From assembly GCA_902836725.1 (NCBI GenBank), contig CADFRV010000057.1:1-12228 (forward strand): a stretch of 12,228 nt of DNA, read 5' to 3'. Positions within the stretch are counted from its first letter, which is position 1. Every line of letters begins with the position of its first letter. Made by a program: the position numbers and the translations under genes. Positions 1-6,128 of the stretch are shown here, in pieces. The DNA comes from Muribaculaceae bacterium. Its GTDB lineage: Bacteria; Bacteroidota; Bacteroidia; Bacteroidales; Muribaculaceae. Below the pieces are notes generated by a model. That model saw nothing but the letters and a program-made list of their open reading frames with translations, was not told where the DNA came from and ran no database searches.

Positions 1-36
1 GAGATATCAGAGGAATCAGAGATATCAAATCTCTTC

Positions 37-68
37 TCAATTTCCTAATTTCTTAATTTCTCAATTTC
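37..68. repeat. Four tandem 8-bp units, consensus NNAATTTC
   Basis: Four back-to-back units can be read: TCAATTTC, CTAATTTC, TTAATTTC and TCAATTTC. Only the first two bases of each unit vary. On the minus strand the transcript would read GAAATT followed by two purines, four times. The array lies downstream of the last operon gene. Just left of it, GAGATATCA occurs at 1-9 and again at 19-27, and a 6-bp stem (18-23 with 29-34) is possible but has no U tract. I see no gene in 1-132, although a gene could begin or end just outside the window. The role is unknown; short polypyrimidine repeats of this kind can arise by replication slippage. Confidence 0.75.
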
Positions 69-110
69 CTGTATACCGGAACCAAAGTATTCTTGCTAGA
101 CTTCTTCCGC

Positions 111-138
111 TCTTACTTCTTACTTCTATTTTCTATTT
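111..138. repeat. Two pairs of tandem 7-bp repeats spanning a stop codon
   Basis: The plus strand reads TCTTACT twice (111-124) and then TCTATTT twice (125-138), giving four heptamers in perfect register. The second pair contains the stop codon (TAG, minus strand, 133-135) of the propeller lipoprotein gene, so the repeat covers the 3' end of that gene and continues into the 3' untranslated region. Together with the 8-bp array at 37-68 it makes the operon tail purine-rich on the coding strand. It has no hairpin and does not look like an intrinsic terminator. Confidence 0.7.
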
Positions 139-1287
139 CCCTATCTCCGCACGCCAGATATCGTAGGTCCATTCGGCGTGTGAGTCGGGGGCAGGGGCCA
201 CGTCGGGGGTGGCTTTCGATACGGTGTAGTAGACGGTGAGACGGTCGCTGTCATGGAGGCGGCCGTATTCATCGCGGGCAATCGCCGCATTGTGGTTGCG
301 CGGGAAACCGGTATCCGCGGGAGTGATGCGGATCAGCGGTTCCCATGTGCCGACACCATTGCGGAAAGCGTCAAGGCCGATCCGGTCGATCTCGAGAGCC
401 TCGTTGATATAGGCGGGGTATTCCGCCGGATGAGGCTGCACGGGTCTCACCATGACTATGGAATTGGACGCCACATCGAGCGCTATGTCGGAATTACAGG
501 TATAATCGAGTGCGGTTCCGCCGATATTCAGCAGGCCGGCGCGCGATATGGTCAGCGGTGTGCCGATGCTCATTTGCGCCATGTCTGCCATGTCTGCCTC
601 ACACACCACCACCCTGGTGCCGTCGATATCGCCTATGGTGTATGACAGGAGCACCTTTCCCCCCTTGTCGAGGGATATGGCGGATGGCTGTCCCACTCCC
701 CACGACAGACCGGCGCCACAGGTCTGGTCTCCGTCGTAGTCCCATGTCTTCCTGATCAGCGGAATGGGATATTTCACCCATTGCCGGGCATTGAGATCGT
801 TTGAGAAAGCCACGCCTATCTCATTGAAATAATGCTCCACGGTGCATCCGAGATAAAACATGGCATAGGTGTAGTCAACACCTTCGAAACGGAACTTCCC
901 CTTTATCACCGACGGATCGCATGTGTGCTGATTATCCCACCGGTCTGCGGCACCCGGCTGCAGCACGCTCACCGGAGCCGTGCGCTCCATCCCCGGCGAA
1001 AGGGTGAAGTGATAGATATTGTCGGTCATAACACCGGCCACAGGGTTACCGCAGAAGAATATGGAGGTACTGCCGTCGGCAAGCACAAGGGCGCTCGGGC
1101 AATATGCATAGCGGTTCTGCATGGTGAACCCGAAAATCCTCTCCTTAGAGACAAACCGGTACCCCTCGGAGACACCCGGCGTCACGGGGTCAGTCGGCGG
1201 TACCGGTTCCGGAGAATCCCCCTCCCCCTGCGCACATGAGGCCAGAAGGAGGGGTATGAAAAGGGCAAAACTTTTTCTTCTTTTCAT
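133..1287 (-). CDS. Lipoprotein, beta-propeller glycosidase-like (paralog of the gene at 2460-3533)
   Basis: This 384-residue protein has an N-terminal signal ending in a lipobox (LLAS-C, Cys18), then an acidic, proline-rich linker (about 19-40) that suggests a tethered, possibly surface-exposed lipoprotein. The rest looks like a five-bladed beta-propeller of the GH43-like type, but I cannot assign a CAZy family. It shares a set of motifs with the secreted protein at 2460-3533: CDPSV (123-127), YLG (145-147), NEIGVA (155-160), GVGQPS (197-202), GFPRNHN (327-333), LTVYYT (350-355) and WTYDIWRA (373-380). The invariant Asp124, Arg330, Asn331 and His332 are reasonable active-site candidates, but this is inference. 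It is the last gene of the operon in the window, 20 nt after the nucleoside hydrolase. Its context suggests release of ribose or a riboside from a larger substrate. The substrate and even catalysis are unproven; it could be a binding propeller. Confidence 0.85.
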   Translation of the reverse strand: MKRRKSFALFIPLLLASCAQGEGDSPEPVPPTDPVTPGVSEGYRFVSKERIFGFTMQNRYAYCPSALVLADGSTSIFFCGNPVAGVMTDNIYHFTLSPGMERTAPVSVLQPGAADRWDNQHTCDPSVIKGKFRFEGVDYTYAMFYLGCTVEHYFNEIGVAFSNDLNARQWVKYPIPLIRKTWDYDGDQTCGAGLSWGVGQPSAISLDKGGKVLLSYTIGDIDGTRVVVCEADMADMAQMSIGTPLTISRAGLLNIGGTALDYTCNSDIALDVASNSIVMVRPVQPHPAEYPAYINEALEIDRIGLDAFRNGVGTWEPLIRITPADTGFPRNHNAAIARDEYGRLHDSDRLTVYYTVSKATPDVAPAPDSHAEWTYDIWRAEIGK

Positions 1288-1307
1288 AAGTAAGTCATGA
1301 AAATTAC

Positions 1308-2366
1308 TTATCTGGATGGTACGAAAGGTATCATTTCCACAAAACGGCTCAGAATGGCAGCGCTCTGCACGGAGTCTGACATCATATAGCGGCGCGTGCC
1401 GTCGGCACGGGGTATGAAACGTGTGCCTCCACGGGCATCCACCTCTATGTCGCCCGGCTCGGAAAGAGTGAAGTAGCCGTCAGGACCCTCCACGGCATAC
1501 AGCACGGAGGTAAGATCCCAGGTAGGACGGTCGTAGGGCATGGGGAGGTATGCCTTGTAAGCCAAAGCGACAGGATTTGGCACCTCACGGGTGAAATCGC
1601 TGTCGATAGAGGTGGCGGGGAAGCATATGCCGTTGCCAAGCTCCCAGGGGGAGGTCACAACCGGCGTGGGCCACTCTGAAAAGACTTTGCGTGCACCCTC
1701 TATGTCGCGCACCACGTTGTATTCGGGCATGCGCACCAGGCTGTCGGCCTCCTCATTGGCGGTAAAGCAACCCGCCATGGTCACAAGATTTTTCACTTTC
1801 TTCGCCACCAGATCCTTTCCGGACAGGGGGGATATGGCGTCGGCCCTGGAGTCAAGCAGCTGGGCGAGATTGGTGGAGAAGCCCACCGAAATCACCGTGA
1901 CCGACGAATCGGGCTGCGCAGCCAGCAGACGGCGGTACATCTCCACACTCGGCACCACGAAACCGTCGGTGTCATGCGAGCGCGCGAACAGCGGTTTCCC
2001 ATCGGCGTCCTGCATCTTCACCACCTCGAGGGCATAGTTTACAGCATCGTCGCACGGTTTCCCGTCGACAACACGCCCCAGGGGGATCTCAGGCACACCA
2101 TACCAGGTGGTGAGCGCGTCGAGATACTCCACCGACCCCTCGTTGCGCTTGTTGGTGGATATGCCGATCAGGTCTATTTTTCCCTCCTCCGCATACTTCA
2201 TAAGCATATCCAGAGCCAGGGCGTCGTCCACGTCGTTGCCCATGTCTGTCTCGAAAATAACTCTCATCGGCTCTGCAGCCGCTTCCTCAACAGCAGCCTG
2301 TCTGTTGCCGCACGCTCCGAGCATGGCAAGCGCTCCGGCCGCCAGGGTGATTCTGATAAAATCCAT
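1308..2366 (-). CDS. Nucleoside hydrolase (IU-NH family) lipoprotein
   Basis: A protein of 352 residues that by family would hydrolyse the N-glycosidic bond of (ribo)nucleosides to base plus ribose. A lipobox (LGA-C, Cys19) indicates a lipoprotein. No acidic cluster follows the cysteine at once (GNRQAAVEE), so a periplasm-facing position is more likely than the cell surface; this is inference. The Asp-rich calcium and ribose site of the family is seen as TDMGNDVDDALAL (40-52), a variant of the usual DTDPGxDDA. PEYNVVRDIEGA (214-225) matches the family's EFN...D segment. PTWDLTSVLYAV (281-292) is at the C-terminal active-site position, where many characterised members have His-Asp; here Trp283-Asp284 occurs instead. 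Start: ATG at 2366 is preceded by AAGGAA, giving a good start. It sits between the two propeller paralogs and would supply ribose to the permease and ribokinase of the same operon. Confidence 0.9.
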   Translation of the reverse strand: MDFIRITLAAGALAMLGACGNRQAAVEEAAAEPMRVIFETDMGNDVDDALALDMLMKYAEEGKIDLIGISTNKRNEGSVEYLDALTTWYGVPEIPLGRVVDGKPCDDAVNYALEVVKMQDADGKPLFARSHDTDGFVVPSVEMYRRLLAAQPDSSVTVISVGFSTNLAQLLDSRADAISPLSGKDLVAKKVKNLVTMAGCFTANEEADSLVRMPEYNVVRDIEGARKVFSEWPTPVVTSPWELGNGICFPATSIDSDFTREVPNPVALAYKAYLPMPYDRPTWDLTSVLYAVEGPDGYFTLSEPGDIEVDARGGTRFIPRADGTRRYMMSDSVQSAAILSRFVEMIPFVPSR

Positions 2367-2459
2367 TTCCTTATCTGTTTTTTAGTGTCTGAATCTAATT
2401 GACTGTTTACGGAACAGACGGGCACCGTTGCCGGCGCACGTCATGTCCCAAAGTTTTCC
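2367..2459 (-). other. 93-nt spacer inside the operon with weak stem-loops
   Basis: This is the longest gap in the operon; the other junctions are 13 to 49 nt. Read on the minus strand it can form a 4-bp stem (GGCA/TGCC, 2421-2432) followed by a 5-bp stem (CTGTT/AACAG, 2403-2417). GTCTG (2387-2391) and CAGAC (2415-2419) could pair in a competing fold. There is no U tract, so it is not a convincing terminator, and I found no TAnnTTTG promoter element. It might be a processing or stability site between the first propeller gene and the nucleoside hydrolase, but the stems are short enough to be chance. Confidence 0.3.
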
Positions 2460-3533
2460 TTATTTCCTATTTTTGAATTTCCTGTCCCTCTCCCGGTTGA
2501 ATGCGCCGAGATCGAATACCGCCGAATACAGGTCGTATGACCAGAGCCAGTCGTCGCCGGTAACAGCGGGTGTGAAATACACCGTCAGTGAATCCTCTGT
2601 CGGCACCCATCCGCGGGAATCGGTCAGGAAACCGGGATTATGGTTTCTCGGGAAACCGCTCAGCTCGGGAGTGACACGCCCTATCTCTATCCATTCATTT
2701 ACCGGAGAGGTCATATCGGCCACCAGGTCTCCTGACCGGGGCTTGCAGCGGACCACACAGAGATCTCCCACCCATGTGGGGATCTTCTCGTAGTTCTCCG
2801 ACCGCTCCTCCGACACGGTATAGATCCAGTTGTCGCTGACCGCCACATAAGTATTGGCGGAAAGAAACGGCACCGCATATTCCCGGCCGATATCTATGTT
2901 GTCGAGATCGCGCAGATCCACCATCCTCATGGCGAAAGGCCCGTTGTCGGTAGTGGAGTGATAGAACAGCGCTATGGTGCTGTCATTTAGCACCACCGAA
3001 GTGCTCTGGCCGGTACCCCACCGGTCACGCCCCTCATATGGCACGACAGGCGCGGGAAATTTCTCCCATGGCCCCTCGATGTTGTCGGAGAGCGCTATAC
3101 CGATCTGGTTGTGGTTGCAGTCCCACTGGTCCACACCCAGATAGGTCATAATCCATTTGTGCTCTTTCCCTTTCCATGTGGTATGGAACTCCCGCACGTC
3201 AGGATCGCATATATGGCAGTCGTCCCATCCGGTGCGCGACGGCTCTATGACCTCGGTGCCAGGTTGCCATTTCATTCCCTGTACCGTGGGTATGCCTTTG
3301 TAGAGGTATATGTAATCCACAATCTCGAAAGGATCGCGGTTCTCGCACAGATAACCATAGACAATTCCGTATCTGTCGGTGATGAAACTCGGCGCGTAAT
3401 CGTAATGTCCCGCTCCCCCGCTCAGTTCATAGCCCACCTGCGGCACTACCCGGGGAAGCTCCCCTGCTGCGCCGCCCGCTATGGAGAAAGCGGCGCAGAG
3501 GGAGCAGAGTATACTCAATCCTCCTGTTTTCAT
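2460..3533 (-). CDS. Secreted beta-propeller glycosidase-like protein (paralog of the gene at 133-1287)
   Basis: A 357-residue protein with a signal peptide of about 24 residues (hydrophobic core up to GGAAG) and no lipobox, so probably periplasmic or secreted, unlike its lipoprotein paralog. Repeated W/Y-rich strands and the length suit a five-bladed propeller like GH43-type enzymes. Motifs shared with the paralog, in the same order: CDPDV (109-113), YLG (131-133), NQIGIA (142-147), GTGQST (173-178), GFPRNHNPG (293-301), LTVYFT (316-321) and WSYDLYSA (331-338). An early YDYAPS (44-49) resembles the first-blade Asp motif of propeller hydrolases. The basic tail (from about 346) is unusual, rich in Arg and Lys. 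It begins 21 nt after the BACON/FISUMP gene. I cannot assign a family or substrate; an exo-acting glycosidase that frees ribose-containing units is an inference from context. Confidence 0.85.
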   Translation of the reverse strand: MKTGGLSILCSLCAAFSIAGGAAGELPRVVPQVGYELSGGAGHYDYAPSFITDRYGIVYGYLCENRDPFEIVDYIYLYKGIPTVQGMKWQPGTEVIEPSRTGWDDCHICDPDVREFHTTWKGKEHKWIMTYLGVDQWDCNHNQIGIALSDNIEGPWEKFPAPVVPYEGRDRWGTGQSTSVVLNDSTIALFYHSTTDNGPFAMRMVDLRDLDNIDIGREYAVPFLSANTYVAVSDNWIYTVSEERSENYEKIPTWVGDLCVVRCKPRSGDLVADMTSPVNEWIEIGRVTPELSGFPRNHNPGFLTDSRGWVPTEDSLTVYFTPAVTGDDWLWSYDLYSAVFDLGAFNRERDRKFKNRK

Positions 3534-3554
3534 AAGCAGTCAGTTAAGAGAATT

Positions 3555-4529
3555 TTAATCCTCAACCTGAAGAATCTTTACGGGACGTATCATGGCGGCA
3601 CGCTCTTTTTGGCCGTCGCCCCATCCCCATGTATCGCGGTAACCTCCCGAATCGCCGAGGCTCATGCCACCGTGTGTGGCACTCAACGAGGTTGCAGTGC
3701 GCACTGCCACAAGCCATGTGCGGTCCAATACGCCGTCGGAATTCAACCATCCGCTCTGCGGAAGGAACAGGGCGCCGAGGGCACGGTGGTTCTCCTTGGT
3801 CACCATAGCGGCTGTGGCCTCATCCACACCGACCACAATACCGTTTCGGCTGAAACCTGTCTGGCTCTTGGGAACCCATGTAGCCCCTATCTCCCAGAGA
3901 GCCACCATCTCCTGTGCCGTGGGCACACGCCATCCTTCCGGAGAGGGATCGTTTTCGGGAAGCCAGTCGGTGCCGTCGTTGGTGTATGCCGAACTCCATC
4001 CCTCGGGATTATCCACGAAATCCCACGGTCTGTTACGGTTGAACTGGTATAGCTTGCCTATCTCGTCGGGCGACTGGCAGAAAGTGCCCGGCTCGTCAAT
4101 ATTGACCGTAGACCACACATTGCCGTTTATGAGCACCTCCTTCTCGCCGAGCACCTGCGTGCCCTGCACCAGACGGCACTTCAGCGGGCGTCCGCCGGAA
4201 GTAAACTCCATGAGCATGTCGCGGCGTTTGGTAAAAGAGCCGCTCGGGGTTACCTGTATCTTTACCGTGGTCTGACCCACACCCGTTTCCTGGCTGAGCA
4301 CGCACCACCCTTCGGTAGCGGTATTGGTCTCGGCCATGCGTGCTTTCCATTCTCCTGTGCCGGTGACAACAAGATCATATGTGCCGCCGTTGGCATCGGC
4401 CACTATGGCCACCGGATTAAGCGCGAACTCATTGGGATCGGAGTAAAGCATGTGCTCGTCGTCGCCGCACGATACGGCCGACAGTGCCAGCGCGGCGAGA
4501 GCCATTATATTATAACGTGACTTTAACAT
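3555..4529 (-). CDS. BACON plus FISUMP-like surface lipoprotein
   Basis: With the start at 4529 this is a 324-residue lipoprotein: hydrophobic signal, then AVS-C (Cys21) followed directly by GDDE, an acidic cluster of the kind that directs Bacteroidota lipoproteins to the cell surface. The longer frame back to 4724 would place this signal internally and overlap susD, so 4529 is chosen; the gene then begins 14 nt after the susD stop. Residues about 34-122 look like a BACON domain (GGTYDLVVTGTGEW, then a TVKIQV strand and a following Arg-rich strand). Residues about 128-320 resemble the FISUMP or Fibrobacter-major-paralog domain, with EGWRVPTAQEMVAL (198-211) in place of the usual CPxGWxLPTxxEWxxL, and IRPVK near the end. 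Its place after SusD is where SusE/F-type glycan-binding proteins usually sit, so ligand capture at the surface is the likely role. No enzyme motif is seen. Confidence 0.82.
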   Translation of the reverse strand: MLKSRYNIMALAALALSAVSCGDDEHMLYSDPNEFALNPVAIVADANGGTYDLVVTGTGEWKARMAETNTATEGWCVLSQETGVGQTTVKIQVTPSGSFTKRRDMLMEFTSGGRPLKCRLVQGTQVLGEKEVLINGNVWSTVNIDEPGTFCQSPDEIGKLYQFNRNRPWDFVDNPEGWSSAYTNDGTDWLPENDPSPEGWRVPTAQEMVALWEIGATWVPKSQTGFSRNGIVVGVDEATAAMVTKENHRALGALFLPQSGWLNSDGVLDRTWLVAVRTATSLSATHGGMSLGDSGGYRDTWGWGDGQKERAAMIRPVKILQVED

Positions 4530-4543
4530 CGCTGATTCTGATT

Positions 4544-6115
4544 TTAATAATTGGGATTCTGGGAAAGATTGGGGTTGTTGTCGACATCGGTCTGCGGGAT
4601 AGGCACACGTATGCTGCGCCCGATCACGAAGTTGTTGAAGTCGGCGTCGCGGCTCTTCAGCTCGGTAAGGGCCTTTTCGTCTATCCCCCATCGCTTGAGG
4701 TCGAACCAACGCACACACTCGCATGCAAGCTCCAGGGCACGCTCTATCTTGATATGGTCGCGGAAAGCGTCTCTCGATCCTTTGACCGATGTCAGGCTGT
4801 AATATCCGCTGCTTGCAAGTGCGGGAAGCCCGGCGCGTGTGCGCACGCGGTCGATGTAGCCTACAGCCTTGTCGGAGGGTCCGCTCAGCTCGTTGAGCAC
4901 CTCGGCATACAGCAGAAGCATGTCAGCCAGACGCAGCGAACGGAAATTGTTGCCGTTCCAGTAATAGATATCGTTCACATGGGTATCGGTAGAGTATTTG
5001 CGTATGAACACGCGGTTGCCCCACCCTTCGTTCCATGAACTCCATTTGTAGATGCGGTTGTCGCCGTCGGGGAAATCCTCGGCCGCCTCGCGGTAGAAGA
5101 GTGTGTAGTACAGACGGGGATCGTTTTTGCCGTCGACAGTCTTCTCACGTTTGAAATAGTCCACAAGCCAGCGGTTGGCCTCGATGTTGTTCCATCCTAT
5201 GCCGGAAGGACTCTGGTTGATCTCTATCTGGGTGCCGAGCTGTGCGTCGGGCGACTGGTAATTGTCGGTGCCGTCGTAGCCGATCGTACCCATCACCATG
5301 GAGAACTGTATCTCGTAAAGCGACTCGCGGTTGTTCTCGGTGGATTCGCGGAAGTTGTCGCCGTAGTCGTCCACAAGATCATACAGCGCCTTCCCCTCCC
5401 CCTCGATGATCCAGTCGAGACACCGGGCGGCATCGGTCCATTTCTTATGCTGCGCGTATGTCTTGGCCAGAAGTGCGTAGGCCGATCCGCGTGTGGGACG
5501 CCCGTAGTCCGTATCGGAGCGGCTCAGCGGCAGGTTGGGTATGGCGGTCTCCAGATCCTCCTCTATGAGAGTGAAGAGGCGGTCGGGATCACCCTGCTCG
5601 GGATAGTCAGACGCAGAGGAGGTTTTCAGGCACACCGGCACGTTCTCCCAAATGTTGGTGAGATAATAGTAGTAGAACGCGCGCAGAAACTGTGCCTGTG
5701 CCTTCACATCGAGGCGGTGTTTCTCGTCTGCGAACGGGATATCGTCGATGTGGTCAAGCACCTGGTTGGCACGGTTCACCGCCACATAATGCTCCTTCCA
5801 CGCCTTGGTGTTGAATTCGCTGAAATTATAGTTGGTGAAGATGAATTTTGAATATTCGGCCAGCTCGCTCCATCCTGCGTAGCTCACACCGTCGTCGGCC
5901 ATGCCGTTGAGCTGCGTGTACATGTTGCGGGTCCATGTGCCCTGACGGTAAAACATATTGTAGACCGCCACAAGCCCCTTCTCGGCATCGCTCTCCGTCT
6001 TCCAGAAATTCGATGTATTGAGGCTGTTGCCGTTTTCAATGTCAAGTTCGGCATCGCTGCATGCAGACATGGCGGCTATCATGCCGGTTGCCAGTAATAT
6101 CGCAATCTTTTTCAT
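4544..6115 (-). CDS. SusD/RagB-family nutrient-binding lipoprotein
   Basis: A 523-residue outer-membrane lipoprotein that acts as the lid and substrate-binding partner of the SusC channel encoded 13 nt upstream. Signal sequence with Cys19 (AAMSAC), then acidic residues (SDAELDIE) consistent with surface display. The family hallmarks are present: an N-terminal segment with NFWKTESDAEKGL (about 36-48), TPR-like helices such as AQAQFLRAFYYYYLTNIW (about 139-156), RGSAYALLAKTYA about 210-222, the segment LRLADMLLLYAEVLNEL, and the terminal IPQTDVDNNPNLSQNP. The length is normal for the family. The ligand cannot be read from sequence; the neighbours suggest nucleosides, ribosides or a ribose-bearing oligomer. 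Confidence 0.95.
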   Translation of the reverse strand: MKKIAILLATGMIAAMSACSDAELDIENGNSLNTSNFWKTESDAEKGLVAVYNMFYRQGTWTRNMYTQLNGMADDGVSYAGWSELAEYSKFIFTNYNFSEFNTKAWKEHYVAVNRANQVLDHIDDIPFADEKHRLDVKAQAQFLRAFYYYYLTNIWENVPVCLKTSSASDYPEQGDPDRLFTLIEEDLETAIPNLPLSRSDTDYGRPTRGSAYALLAKTYAQHKKWTDAARCLDWIIEGEGKALYDLVDDYGDNFRESTENNRESLYEIQFSMVMGTIGYDGTDNYQSPDAQLGTQIEINQSPSGIGWNNIEANRWLVDYFKREKTVDGKNDPRLYYTLFYREAAEDFPDGDNRIYKWSSWNEGWGNRVFIRKYSTDTHVNDIYYWNGNNFRSLRLADMLLLYAEVLNELSGPSDKAVGYIDRVRTRAGLPALASSGYYSLTSVKGSRDAFRDHIKIERALELACECVRWFDLKRWGIDEKALTELKSRDADFNNFVIGRSIRVPIPQTDVDNNPNLSQNPNY

Positions 6116-6128
6116 TGTGGTTCGTAAA

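Noticed and set aside
18..34. Hairpin AGAGAT-ATCAA-ATCTCT as an operon terminator
   Set aside because: Only 6 A/T-rich base pairs and no U tract on either strand; not enough for an intrinsic terminator.
37..138. CRISPR array
   Set aside because: The repeats are only 7-8 bp, directly tandem and without spacers.
3111..4052. Long plus-strand open frame (313 codons) opposite the propeller and BACON/FISUMP genes
   Set aside because: It is antisense to two well-supported genes, spans their junction, shows no recognisable domain, and is the kind of shadow frame expected in GC-rich coding DNA.
4530..4724. N-terminal extension of the BACON/FISUMP gene to a start at 4724
   Set aside because: It would overlap the susD 3' end by about 180 bp and bury a perfect lipoprotein signal; the extra residues are Arg-rich with no family resemblance.
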